From: Gemmatimonadota bacterium
GTDB lineage: Bacteria > 4572-55 > J002
NCBI GenBank assembly: GCA_003697105.1
Contig: RFFQ01000013.1
Location: 1-64,000 of the forward strand
Direction: 5' to 3'
Length of the DNA: 64,000 nucleotides
Shown piece after piece: positions 1 through 9,900 of this stretch (its first letter is position 1; each line of letters opens with the position of its first letter). The notes under the pieces are model-generated. The model saw only the letters and a list, made by a program, of their open reading frames with translations, ran no database searches and was not told the DNA's origin. Both the position numbers and the translations under genes were made by a program.

Positions 1-85
1 CGTCTGGTGATTTCGCGCTCCATTGGTTGCTACGATGTCGGATAATTGACATCCTCTTGATAAAACACCGGCTAAAACAACAAAA

Positions 86-119
86 CCTCACAGATGATAG
101 GCATCTGTGAGGTTTTTTT
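86..119. terminator. Bidirectional intrinsic terminator
   Basis: An 11-bp perfect stem (86-96 pairs with 102-112) closes a 5-nt loop. It is followed by seven T on the plus strand and flanked by an A/T-rich stretch on the other side, so it can stop transcription both ways. It lies just past the stop of the minus-strand dioxygenase gene and probably ends that long operon. Positions 1-85 hold no recognisable gene. Confidence 0.75.
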
Positions 120-140
120 ATCCGGTGAGTAGAGGAAGAC

Positions 141-1049
141 CTACTTGATCTTACTCGCCACAAATTTGAACATGTTTGAAGGTACCCATGCTTTCGCCAC
201 CTGATCTGGATTTGGCATTTCGTTCGGATATAGATTATGGGCTTTTAACTGTTCCACCAATTTCGGATCAAAAGGTTTATAATTCAGTTCTTTGCGAATG
301 TTAAGGTAGTAGTTCCAGTGATTATAAAAATGTTTATTTTCCACACCATACCCCACAAATATGGAATACTTCGGTCCCTTGATGTAACTTCCCGAGTGAA
401 TGACTCGCGGATCGAAAATGATGCAATCCCCCGGTTCCGTGGCAATCCAATCCGCTTTATCCGCAATCGGGTCATTTCCGGTGATGACGGACATCACATT
501 ACGGACGAAACCGGTCCCTTTTTCAATTTTTTTGCGTTCCGCATCGATGTTGACCGGGTCATACCGGTGACTACCCGGGATCAAGCCCAGTTTGAAATCA
601 CTTTCCGCATGTTTTTGCAGATACACCCCGCACCGGAGCAGTTTGTAAGGCGCTTCGCTTTCATCCCAATCATCCCCTTCACCAAATTTACGGGTCACGC
701 TATCCCGGTGCCACGTCACTGCCGAAAAGCCTACGTGCAAATCATTATGTTGCAAAAACCGGATATCATCACCTAAAAGGGCACGCGCATATCCCAATAG
801 TTTCTCATTGAAAATATGCTCCCAAAAGTCCGGTGTTTGCGCCACACCATCCGGTAACGTCCACGCTTTGTAAAGCGTTTTTTTCGTTTTGTATGTTTTC
901 AATTTTCCGGAGGTGAAATCTTCCCGACGAATACCCGAACGTTCTTCCAATTTGGCTAAATATTCCTGCACTTTCTCTTCCGAAAGTAATTGTCGAACAA
1001 CGATATAACCTTTTTCCTTAAATTGTTGATGTTGCTCTGGGGTTAACAT
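141..1049 (-). CDS. Phytanoyl-CoA dioxygenase (PhyH) family protein
   Basis: Predicted Fe(II)/2-oxoglutarate-dependent dioxygenase of 302 residues. The metal triad is visible as HRD (His114, Asp116) and a second His near 218 in VIHSG, with a basic residue shortly after for 2-oxoglutarate. The start has an AGAGG Shine-Dalgarno about 8 nt upstream. It is the last gene of a minus-strand operon of surface-sugar genes, so a hydroxylation of a sugar or lipid precursor is likely, but the substrate cannot be read from the sequence. PhyH proteins occur in many glycan and secondary-metabolite clusters. The family call is secure; the reaction is inference. Confidence 0.85.
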   Translation of the reverse strand: MLTPEQHQQFKEKGYIVVRQLLSEEKVQEYLAKLEERSGIRREDFTSGKLKTYKTKKTLYKAWTLPDGVAQTPDFWEHIFNEKLLGYARALLGDDIRFLQHNDLHVGFSAVTWHRDSVTRKFGEGDDWDESEAPYKLLRCGVYLQKHAESDFKLGLIPGSHRYDPVNIDAERKKIEKGTGFVRNVMSVITGNDPIADKADWIATEPGDCIIFDPRVIHSGSYIKGPKYSIFVGYGVENKHFYNHWNYYLNIRKELNYKPFDPKLVEQLKAHNLYPNEMPNPDQVAKAWVPSNMFKFVASKIK

Positions 1050-1072
1050 AATGGACTACCTCTTTCTTTTGG

Positions 1073-2293
1073 TTATGAATGTGTCGCTGATAGAATTAGG
1101 TCACATAATTCTCGCACCGCGCCCTTACCACCGGGCTTACTCAATATCCAATCAACATGCCGCAGAATACTCGGATGGGCATCTGCCACGGCAATACCTA
1201 ATTTCACCCGTTTTAAACATTCCAGATCATTCACATCATTCCCCACATAAGCCACTTGCTCCAAAGTAAGATTCCGCTCTTGCAAAATGTGGTCAAGCAT
1301 ACGGGATTTATCGCGAATCCCTTGATAGCACGGTAAATTTAATTTTTCACAACGCGCAGAAACCACCGGATTGACTTCTGTAGAAAGTACCACAACTTGA
1401 ATATCACGCTGGCGCAATAAATTGAGTCCCATTCCATCGCCCCGATTACAGATAACGGCTTCCCGTTTATCTTCAAAAACGATCACGGTATTATCGGTAA
1501 AAACACCATCAAAGTCAAACACAATTAATTTTATGCCTTCAAATAGTTGAATCAGCAGGTGATTCGGGTGTACCATCTCCCGGTCATCTTTTGCAATAAG
1601 CCATTCTGCAAAGACCCATTGATCCGGAGTGTCGATGTCCACCGCATAGTAGGGGTCAATCATTAACGGTAAAATATGGTCACCGGTCAAAGACTGTTTT
1701 TCCATAATCGTGCGGTAACGGATCGTATCAATATGCCCCGTCTGCCAAAACGTAGGCGGCAATTTTTGGCGCGGCAAGTTGTACGGCTCATCAAATTCAG
1801 ATTCTAAGAGCGGCGTTAGGTATTTCGCCTCGCGTCGCCACATTTTATATGGATTTTCGCCGGAACGTGTGATAGATCGTACGGAGTCCGCTTGGGGATC
1901 CGCCACGAGCAATTGCACAGATTCATCCACGCTGGTGGGAGGGCGAAAGGGCGACGTCGGTCGTAGTTGGACTATTATTTCCGGTTTGTAAGCTTCGTTC
2001 TCCTCTAACCATTTCAAGGCATGCACCATTACCGGAAAATCTGTGGTATCATCCTGAGCCAGTTGTGATGGACGAATAAAAGGGACTTCTGCGCCGTAGC
2101 GCTGGGCAACTTCCGCAATCAAACTATCATCGGTTGAGACAATCACCCGACCCACGGACGCGGCTTGCCGTCCTGCCGCAATGCTATATGCCAACAACGG
2201 ATGCCCTGCCAATAACTTGATATTTTTGCGTGGAATTGACTTTGATCCTCCCCGAGCCGGAATAATTGCCAATACATTTTTCGGATTTACCAT
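1073..2293 (-). CDS. CMP-nonulosonate (sialic-acid-like) cytidylyltransferase fused to KdsC-like HAD phosphatase
   Basis: Two-domain protein of 406 residues. Residues 1-235 are a CMP-acylneuraminate synthetase domain with the nucleotide-binding motif RGGSKSIPRKN (14-24) and RPTSPFR near 111. Residues 250-406 are a HAD phosphatase of the KdsC/YrbI type, with DFDGVFTDN (catalytic Asp260 and Asp262) and GNDVNDLEC. The pairing would dephosphorylate a 9-phosphate nonulosonate and activate it with CTP, and such fusions are known for Neu5Ac/legionaminate-type pathways. The start overlaps the end of the upstream SDR gene by 7 nt, indicating coupled translation. The condensing synthase (NeuB-type) is not in the window. 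The precise sugar is unknown. Confidence 0.88.
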   Translation of the reverse strand: MVNPKNVLAIIPARGGSKSIPRKNIKLLAGHPLLAYSIAAGRQAASVGRVIVSTDDSLIAEVAQRYGAEVPFIRPSQLAQDDTTDFPVMVHALKWLEENEAYKPEIIVQLRPTSPFRPPTSVDESVQLLVADPQADSVRSITRSGENPYKMWRREAKYLTPLLESEFDEPYNLPRQKLPPTFWQTGHIDTIRYRTIMEKQSLTGDHILPLMIDPYYAVDIDTPDQWVFAEWLIAKDDREMVHPNHLLIQLFEGIKLIVFDFDGVFTDNTVIVFEDKREAVICNRGDGMGLNLLRQRDIQVVVLSTEVNPVVSARCEKLNLPCYQGIRDKSRMLDHILQERNLTLEQVAYVGNDVNDLECLKRVKLGIAVADAHPSILRHVDWILSKPGGKGAVRELCDLILSATHS

Positions 2294-3102
2294 GCAGACC
2301 AGCCTCCATCAATCACTAAATTTGCCCCTGTCATATAGGATGAGGCATCTGATAATAGAAAAATAAGCGCACCGCAATATTCGTCCTTGTTTGCCATGCG
2401 ATTCAGCGTGGTGCGAGCACTGTAACGACGCACAAATTCCTCGTCATGGTTGTTGAACACACCGCCCAAAGTCAGCGTGTTGACCCGAAGCCCGTTATCC
2501 GCCCAATACGCGGCTAAATATTTGGTAAACCCAAAAACGGCGCTTTTGGTGACCGTGTAATTAACCGGTTTGTAAGTTGGCGGTTCATTGGGGTCATCTT
2601 TTTGATAAAGCCGCTGATCCGGCCCATTCATACCGTAAGTAGATGAAATATTGACTACAACCCCTTTCTTCTGTTGGATCATGATCGGCGCAACGGCTTG
2701 GGTGCACAAAAACATACCCGTCAAATTTACATCGAGACTTTGTTGCCACAATTCCAAGGGGAAGGTTTCAAATGAATTGGTATGAAACTGTTGGTGGTCG
2801 CGATCAAATTTGGGGTCAATCGCGGCGTTATTGACCAAACCATCGATACGACCATAGGCATTCATAACTTGATCGATCATCTGTTGGATGGAATTCAGGT
2901 CGGTGAGGTCTAACCGGAGGGGCAACGCTTTTTCACCGGGGACATTTTCCGCGGCGGCTTGTGCGGCATCGAGGTTTAAGTCGGCAACCACGGCGTGAGC
3001 ACCGGCTTCCGAAAGTGCCGCCACATATTCCCGTCCCACCAGACCGCCCCCTCCAGTGACAATCACCACCCGTCCGGTCATGTCAAACTTTTCTTTATAC
3101 AT
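2287..3102 (-). CDS. Short-chain dehydrogenase/reductase, PtmA-like
   Basis: NAD(P)-dependent oxidoreductase of 271 residues. The Rossmann motif TGGGGLVG lies near the N-terminus, followed by NNAA and the active-site Ser and Y-x-x-x-K (YTVTK). The overall pattern, including STYGMNGPDQR, resembles PtmA-type proteins found next to legionaminate or pseudaminate cytidylyltransferases. I chose the ATG at 3102 because AGGA sits 9 nt before it and it overlaps the stop of the preceding dehydrogenase by 8 nt; an in-frame start at 3129 would add nine Q/K-rich residues. Its place directly before the CMP-nonulosonate synthetase supports a role in making or modifying the activated sugar. Confidence 0.85.
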   Translation of the reverse strand: MYKEKFDMTGRVVIVTGGGGLVGREYVAALSEAGAHAVVADLNLDAAQAAAENVPGEKALPLRLDLTDLNSIQQMIDQVMNAYGRIDGLVNNAAIDPKFDRDHQQFHTNSFETFPLELWQQSLDVNLTGMFLCTQAVAPIMIQQKKGVVVNISSTYGMNGPDQRLYQKDDPNEPPTYKPVNYTVTKSAVFGFTKYLAAYWADNGLRVNTLTLGGVFNNHDEEFVRRYSARTTLNRMANKDEYCGALIFLLSDASSYMTGANLVIDGGWSAW

Positions 3103-4096
3103 TCTGCCATGTCCTTTCTGCTGCTGCAAGTTTGATAGCTTCTATTATGTGTTGAATCCGAATCCCGTCCGCGAAGGTGGACAACGATTTAACCGGCTCA
3201 TCAAAAATTAAATTCAAAAATTCACCCATTTCATGGAGAAACATGACGTTCCGTTCATAGTGTGCCGGCGGGTTGAAAACGGTGGTTTCTTCGGTTTCTG
3301 CTTCGTAGAGTATTGCTTTACCGCTGATGTCATCCCAATGAATGGTTCCGCATTGTCCCACCAGATGTACCCACCGCGCGGTCGGACGCTCTACATAATT
3401 GAGATGAACCGAGCCAAACGCTCCAGAGTCAAATTGGAGTAAGGTCAAGGCGGTATCTTCGGAATCCACCTCCAAGCCGCCGATAATACCTGTTACCGCC
3501 GAGACTGCGGTGATTTCTCCCACCAGCCAGCGGAGCATATCAAATGGGTGGCACAATGTCAACAAAACTCCCCCACCCAAAGCGGCTTGGGCACTATAAC
3601 TTTTCCGGTAATCTTCCCACGGATGCCACCCCGGCAGATATTCCCCATAATGCGCTTCTGCCGTGACAATCTGCCCAATTTTCGCTTGATCCAACCATGT
3701 TTTGACCTGTTGCAATGCGGGATGAAACCGGTATTGAAATCCCATCATCACTTTAAGGTGGTTTTGGGTCACAATCCGTTGCAATTCCGCAATTCCATCC
3801 AGCGAGTGGGAAATCGGTTTTTCTAACAGAAGGTGACTTCCCGCTTTCGCGGCTTCGATGGCAACGGGTAAATGAAGTGCGGTCGGATTAGCAATGATGG
3901 TTGCCAACGGCTTTTTTGCTAATGCCGCTGCTAGGTCATATTCGGTGGGGATGTGTTCAAAAGGGTTTTCTGGGAGCGTGCTTTTACCGGTACGGTAGAG
4001 CAATAGATTATCATACCCTAATGCCAGCAAATTTTGTAGGTGACGACGACCGATAGAACCTAAACCGGCAATCAAAATAGGCTGTTCTGTATTCAT
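3095..4096 (-). CDS. Gfo/Idh/MocA-family NAD(P)-dependent oxidoreductase
   Basis: Sugar-type dehydrogenase of 333 residues. It has an N-terminal Rossmann fold with GLGSIGRRH near residue 10, the family's E-K-P motif (LLLEKPIS) near residue 93, and a C-terminal alpha/beta substrate domain. It overlaps the gene upstream by 4 nt (ATGA) and the gene downstream by 8 nt, so it is in the middle of a tightly coupled operon. Relatives oxidise or reduce nucleotide-linked or free sugars. The operon context suggests a nonulosonate or other surface sugar as substrate, but this is inference. Confidence 0.87.
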   Translation of the reverse strand: MNTEQPILIAGLGSIGRRHLQNLLALGYDNLLLYRTGKSTLPENPFEHIPTEYDLAAALAKKPLATIIANPTALHLPVAIEAAKAGSHLLLEKPISHSLDGIAELQRIVTQNHLKVMMGFQYRFHPALQQVKTWLDQAKIGQIVTAEAHYGEYLPGWHPWEDYRKSYSAQAALGGGVLLTLCHPFDMLRWLVGEITAVSAVTGIIGGLEVDSEDTALTLLQFDSGAFGSVHLNYVERPTARWVHLVGQCGTIHWDDISGKAILYEAETEETTVFNPPAHYERNVMFLHEMGEFLNLIFDEPVKSLSTFADGIRIQHIIEAIKLAAAERTWQNV

Positions 4097-5067
4097 GTCG
4101 ATGTACCTTTGATAACGTTCCGGCAGACCTCAGCGATATACTCGCTGGATTTTCCGCCGTTCTGCCACGGTGTCAATTTGCGTAGCTCTGCCACATCCAA
4201 ATCGTAAGAATGGACTTCTTTGCCTAGGGCTAAGCCAACATAATTCACGGTGGAATATTGGGTGATGAGCACATCACAATTGGCGATCATCTCATCCGTA
4301 TTGCCCTCGGTATAAATCAAGGCATGGGGCGCCAACGCTTTAATTTCACGTACCGCTCGTTCTTTTTTCTCATTGGGATGCAATTTGAAGATTACTTGCC
4401 GGTCACCGGCAATATCCAGCGCATATTGGATAAATTTCTTCCGATTATGAATTTTCAGCGTTTCGCGCGCATCCGAAGTGGCGACCAACACGTAATGTTT
4501 GTGCGGAAAGTCGTTATCTAAAAAGCGTTTTACATTATCAAAATTGGGGATGCCCGTCACCACAATTTTTTCCGGTTTGACCCCTTTACGGATGAATAAA
4601 TCCCGGTAACCTTCTGATGCTACACAGAACTTTTCATACGCATCGGATAAGCCCGTGGTTGACGTTCCGGCAAGGTAGCGTGGCAATTTCAGCGTTTTTA
4701 CCAGATGGTACGTCCACTTTTCGGGGTCGGTCATGCCCTCCTGCACCAGCACAATTTTTTTATCCGCAATATTACGCTGGATCACCAGATCAGAAGAGGA
4801 AACAACTAAATCATAATCACCTGCCGTTCCACCGTAATCGGTCTTCAAATGATGCGCTTCAAAGTATTCACGAGATTGGCGCGCCCGTTTTTCCCCCATG
4901 ACGGTGAATTCCAACAAACGTGCTTTTGCCAGTAATCCCAAAAACCCGTCGCTGTAATAGGTAGTAAAATAACAATCGTATTCATCCATCAGATGTTGTG
5001 CGATCTGGTGCATCATGGTGGTCTGGTTCATCGAACCACCAATAAATAAAATTTTATCTGTGCCCAT
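4093..5067 (-). CDS. Probable GT-B-fold glycosyl/polyol-phosphate transferase
   Basis: A 324-residue protein with no signal peptide. The C-terminal half carries a FKLHPNEK segment and a following LITQYSTV segment, the arrangement seen in CDP-glycerol glycerophosphotransferase-like and capsule-type GT-B transferases. It would move a nucleotide-activated sugar or polyol phosphate onto a growing surface glycan. The gene lies 14 nt after a membrane flippase-like gene and overlaps the next gene by 4 nt. The Shine-Dalgarno in front of its ATG is weak, so coupling to the upstream gene is possible. Donor and acceptor cannot be assigned. Confidence 0.6.
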   Translation of the reverse strand: MGTDKILFIGGSMNQTTMMHQIAQHLMDEYDCYFTTYYSDGFLGLLAKARLLEFTVMGEKRARQSREYFEAHHLKTDYGGTAGDYDLVVSSSDLVIQRNIADKKIVLVQEGMTDPEKWTYHLVKTLKLPRYLAGTSTTGLSDAYEKFCVASEGYRDLFIRKGVKPEKIVVTGIPNFDNVKRFLDNDFPHKHYVLVATSDARETLKIHNRKKFIQYALDIAGDRQVIFKLHPNEKKERAVREIKALAPHALIYTEGNTDEMIANCDVLITQYSTVNYVGLALGKEVHSYDLDVAELRKLTPWQNGGKSSEYIAEVCRNVIKGTST

Positions 5068-5081
5068 TATTAAAAAAATAT

Positions 5082-6161
5082 CTAGCTAGTAGGTTCAGAA
5101 GATACCGGTTTTGAAGTGAGATGCAACAAGCCGGCAAACACAAAAATATCTAAAATCAATAGGAAATAAAAGGTCAAAAATCGCCACCCAGCGGTTATCA
5201 AACCGATGGCTTCTGCCGGTAAAAACGGCTTATAAATAATAAAGAAGATGGCTTCTGCGCCCCCAGAGGCACCCGGTAACGGCACAAAATTCATTGACAA
5301 AAAGACAAACCACTGCAAGATTAAAAAGCGCAACGGGTCTGCCGGTAACCCGAGACTCAGCACCAACGCGGTAATAACGGAATAACGGCAAATCCATTGA
5401 ATGCCTGTGATAAACGTCGTTAAAACATACCACAGTTTGCCGCGCCGCGCCACCAAACGGTAAACATATTTAAATTCATCCCATGCAATCGCCGCTTTAC
5501 GAGCAAATCGAGCAAGAACAGATGTTCGCTGCGTCTTAAGTTTGGGATTGATAACCTTTCGCTTGAAGACCGTCAAGACAAAAACGATGACCAACACCCC
5601 TAAAAGAACATATAATGACAGCGGCGATACTATTTTTGCTTTTGCGGCGTCCCATAAGCCAAAATCCCACATGGAATATCGAGCGAGACCCACCGGAAAA
5701 ATGACCAGCAGGAAAAATAGGTAAAAACCGAAATCTTCAACAGCCCCAAAGGTTGCTAATGATGCCGCTTCGCCCGGACTCAAGCCTTCCTGAATCAGCA
5801 TTCCGGCTTTGACCGGGGAGCCACCTACGGAAGTGGGGCTGACTGCCGCCCCCATCTCCGTACCAATGACGATTTTCATCACGCGCAAAAACGGGATGTT
5901 ATAACCTAAGAATCGAGTCCAAATCAACACCCGAAACGTATTCAAAAACCACGGGATCCATGTCAATAGGAGCGCCAAGAAAAAGTATGGCAACGAAAAT
6001 GAAATCACCGAAGTGAAAATATCATCATCCGTGGTCAAAAAGGAAAAAATTAGATTTCCAGCAACACCCATTAAAATAAAAATTAACAACCTCCGAAAAA
6101 TTTTATCAAAATCAATGGAAAATGAGGAGGTTGGAGCGGGAACTGGAGTTTGGATTGGCAC
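5082..6161 (-). CDS. UPF0104 / lysylphosphatidylglycerol-synthase-TM-like membrane protein
   Basis: Integral membrane protein of 359 residues with about eight predicted hydrophobic segments. It has the family pattern of a conserved glycine/serine-rich segment (PTSVGGSPVKAGML, about residue 112) and a later PLPGASGGAEA motif near 295. The family includes the flippase half of MprF and AglD-like proteins, and many copies accompany glycan clusters. It is the first gene of the minus-strand sugar operon and may help export or flip a lipid-linked product. The assigned start is GTG at 6161 with a distant AGGA. An internal ATG would cut the first membrane segment. Confidence 0.75.
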   Translation of the reverse strand: MPIQTPVPAPTSSFSIDFDKIFRRLLIFILMGVAGNLIFSFLTTDDDIFTSVISFSLPYFFLALLLTWIPWFLNTFRVLIWTRFLGYNIPFLRVMKIVIGTEMGAAVSPTSVGGSPVKAGMLIQEGLSPGEAASLATFGAVEDFGFYLFFLLVIFPVGLARYSMWDFGLWDAAKAKIVSPLSLYVLLGVLVIVFVLTVFKRKVINPKLKTQRTSVLARFARKAAIAWDEFKYVYRLVARRGKLWYVLTTFITGIQWICRYSVITALVLSLGLPADPLRFLILQWFVFLSMNFVPLPGASGGAEAIFFIIYKPFLPAEAIGLITAGWRFLTFYFLLILDIFVFAGLLHLTSKPVSSEPTS

Positions 6162-6400
6162 AAGTTGTTAATCCTAAAAGTAAGGTGCTTAAAATTTATG
6201 TTCGTGAACACAAGAGCCCCCAATTTATAGTAAATAAGCCGTTTACGCCAGTTATTTTATGATGAAAAAGGCACACCAGTTCAATATTTTCCAACATACC
6301 GATAGCCCAGATTCGGCTTGATCCGTTGGAACGGAATCGCGAAACACCGCCCAGCTAGCGGCGGCATTAATAAACCCTCAAATATGAGAATGGAGAACTC

Positions 6401-6832
6401 ATGAACATTTGGTCTTGGAGCGGAATAACCCTTCTTCTACTGATTACCAGTTGTACTCCTCCGCCTCGTCCCCCGTCACCCCATATTACCCGTGATAACC
6501 CCCTACTTTATCAGGAGATTGCCCAACGGCGTTTTCTGGGACAGGCAGAATACCGGTTCAATCCGACAAAAACCCATGTAATGGTCATCCGGCGCGGTAA
6601 AACACGCCCATTTACACCCAAATATGCCCAGCCACTCGAGTTTTTTATCTTTGATCTGGCGGAACAGCGAATCGTTTATGAAGATCAACAAGCAAATGGG
6701 AAGGTGACTTGGGTCACCCCCCATCAGATTAAAGTTACGTTATTCCCGGAAACCATGCAAGGCATTGAAAACGAACCATACGGCTACCTTTATGACGTGC
6801 AAACACAACAAAAAACGGTGTTATCACAATAA
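6401..6832 (+). CDS. Small predicted lipoprotein of unknown function
   Basis: A 143-residue protein beginning with a short hydrophobic signal ending in the lipobox LITSC (Cys18), followed by a proline-rich linker. A good GGAG Shine-Dalgarno precedes the ATG. The mature part has alternating hydrophobic and charged strands consistent with a small beta domain, but I recognise no family. It is divergent from the glycan operon and is followed by a strong hairpin at 6839-6873, so it appears to be its own transcription unit. Confidence 0.7.
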   Translation: MNIWSWSGITLLLLITSCTPPPRPPSPHITRDNPLLYQEIAQRRFLGQAEYRFNPTKTHVMVIRRGKTRPFTPKYAQPLEFFIFDLAEQRIVYEDQQANGKVTWVTPHQIKVTLFPETMQGIENEPYGYLYDVQTQQKTVLSQ

Positions 6833-6838
6833 TTTACC

Positions 6839-6873
6839 GCCCATTTTCGGACAACTTCAGTCCGATAATGGGC
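6839..6873. terminator. Hairpin after the small lipoprotein gene
   Basis: A 14-bp stem with one mismatch (6839-6852 with 6860-6873) and a 7-nt loop. The following T-run is short (ACTTT), so termination may be partial. It separates the lipoprotein gene from the large BNR protein gene, whose own Shine-Dalgarno (AAGGAGG) starts about 25 nt later. Confidence 0.55.
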
Positions 6874-6911
6874 ACTTTACTGTAATTTGTTCAATTTAAG
6901 GAGGATGTGAA

Positions 6912-9900
6912 ATGTCGCATCGATTATGGATTACTTATATTGTGAGTTTGAGCGTGATCATTGGGTTCGCACTCACCAGTTTTGCCGGGAGGGACGATCT
7001 GCCCGAAGAGACGAAACGACCGGAATTATATCATCATGATGCCCAATCAACCTACAAACGGAGTCTAGCGGTCTATCCACCCGAAACAAACGGGTTCAGT
7101 TCCGCCCAATTACGGGATAAACGTCTCCAACAGCGGTTAGGGATTCGGAAGGCAAAGAAAGATATGAGCTTTGGTCATCCTGATAAATTTTTTGAGTTGC
7201 ACCAAGCCCTACGAACGCGAGGCGGGGAAATCGCACCATCCTATCCCCCGAATTATAAACAGATCGAACTGGAAAAAGCTCTGCGCCGTAGCCATCAACG
7301 CGGCTTACGAGAAAACCTGGATTGGATTGAACGCGGACCCGCCAACGTGAGCGGCCGAACCCGCGCCATTGTGGTAGACCCAGATGACCCACTGAATATA
7401 TGGTACGTCGGTGCGACCAGCGGCGGTTTGTGGAAAACCACAAATGCCGGTGAAAGTTGGATCGATTTAACCCCACCGAATATGGTCAATCTCGCCATCG
7501 GTACGTTAGCGATGGCGGCTTCTAACCCGAATGTGATGTATGCGGGTACCGGAGAAGGGCTAGGCGGTCTGGGGCAAGTTCGTGGGGATGGTATATTTAA
7601 AACAACGGATCGTGGTGAAACATGGGTGCAGTTGGAAACCACCCTTGAATTTTCGAGTATCAATCGCATTATCGTTGATCCTACAGATGAAAATATTGTG
7701 CTGGCAGCGGCAGAAGCCAATCGATATGCGTCTGGACAAGTAGGCGGCGGTGTGGTTGAACCGTTTGGTCGTATCTATAAATCTACCGATGGTGGCACTA
7801 CCTGGACGATAACTTATGAGAACTCCAACGGCTATCCGGTCGAACAGATCATCGCCAATCCGGATAGTTTTCATATTCAATTTGCCACCGTGCAATGGGA
7901 TGGCATCTTCAAATCCACCGATGCCGGGGAGACCTGGACACAGAAGCTCAATGTCGCCAATTACAATGGACGACGGACGGAACTCGCCATTTCGCCCTCT
8001 AACCCTCGTTACATGTATGCCGGGATAGAAGGATCATTTGGTAGTGGAGCACTCCTTTTTCAATCAACAGATATGGGCGAAACGTGGACAAACCTAGCGG
8101 CGCAAGGGGCGAATATCCCCAACTGGCTCGGATCACAAGGGTGGTACGATAACTGTTTGGCGTTCAGCCCCTATGATACATCCGAGCTATATCTGGGGGG
8201 TATCCATCTCTGGAAATCGACACTCCTCAGTGAAGGCATTATTGATGTGCAAGAAAATGGCACCGATGAATTTATGATGTTGATCCCGTGGGGTGGTTTT
8301 GAAGGCGGCGGTGTCGGGACCGGGGTACAGTTTGCCAGTGTCGGGGCGCCACCCCCATTTGGCTTGGAAGATGAAGATTATGTTTCCGTTGAAGTTCGCT
8401 TTGGTCCCGGTATTCACCAGCGGATCCACCGGTTTGGTTTTGACGGCTTTCAAACCCTTTACGAAGATTATGAGGAGGTGCCCTTTGAAGTTTGGGATAC
8501 CGAGAATGATCGCCAATTGATGGCTTCCTTCCTCGATTTTGACGGGAACGATGCTTTTGAACTCACCCCCATCCTGGATCCGAACAACCCCACAAATGAC
8601 ATCATCATGATCAACAGCGTACTCTATGCCGAAACGCCCGATCCGACGATTTCCGGACGGGGGGATGGGCTATTTTACAAAAATATCTACACGATTTGGT
8701 CGGGACTAGCGCCGGGCGCCACGTGGGAACCGGACAGCCTACCGGAATCCAACTTAGCGATTATTTATGGTGAAATTGACGATCCGGTGTTCGGAATCCA
8801 CCAAATTTCATATGGGTACAACCCATTTACGGACAGCGGCACTCATGCGGATCACCATAATTTAACACTGATTCCAATTAATCCGGAAGAAGGCACTTTT
8901 CGCATTCTGAACGGGAATGATGGCGGGGTCTTTTATTCCGATGATGGCGGCTTAACGTGGGAAAACACCCTGAACGGCTACAATACCACCCAATTTTACG
9001 GCGTTGATAAAAAACCCGGCGCCGATGAATATATTGGCGGGATGCAAGATAACGGTACGTGGCAATCTCCACCGGGCGTCAGTGCGGATAGCACCACCAG
9101 TTGGCTGTATCGCATCGGGGGCGACGGATACGAAACGGCATGGCATTATGAAAATCCAGACTGGATATTAGGCGGCTATCAGTTTAATGGTATCAATCGC
9201 AGCACCAACGGCGGTGAAACTTGGGTTGACATCAGTGGCCAAATTGAAAGCGGCGCCGGAAATGCCCCATTTGTCACCAAAATTGCCAAATCCAACAGTG
9301 ATCCCGATCTAGTATTTGCCGTTAGTGCCTCTGGGGTATGGCGATCCGATGATTTTGGCGAAACATGGATTTTAACCCCCATCCCCGACCGGGAATGGCG
9401 AATGAGCAACCAAACCCATGTCCAGATTTCCCAAGCGAACCCACAAGTGGTCTGGGCAGGGGCACGCTTGGCAGACCCGGCAAATTCCCGCGCGACGTTG
9501 CATGTCTCGCAAGATGGTGGCTTAACCTTCACCCCTTGCGAAAGACCGGATTACGATCTCGGTTTAGTAACCGGATTGGCGACCCACCCCATCGACGAGG
9601 GTACCGCTTATGCACTGTTTTCATTCAGTGGAGCACCAAAAGTGCTACGGACAACCGATTTTGGACAAACGTGGGAAGACATTTCCGGCTTTGGCAACAA
9701 CGGAGAGAGTGATAACGGCTTCCCGGATGTGGCAGTTTATTCCTTGTTGGTGATGCCGCACGATCCAGACGTGATCTGGGTTGGGACGGAGATCGGGCTA
9801 TTTGAATCCACAGATAATGGCGAAAGTTGGGCGTATGCAGATAATGGCTTCCCGGCAGTCTCGATCTGGGAGATGAATATCACGGATGATCAGGTTGTGA

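Noticed and set aside
318-776. A 152-codon plus-strand reading frame inside the dioxygenase gene
   Set aside because: It is antisense to a well-supported PhyH gene, has no family resemblance and no Shine-Dalgarno.
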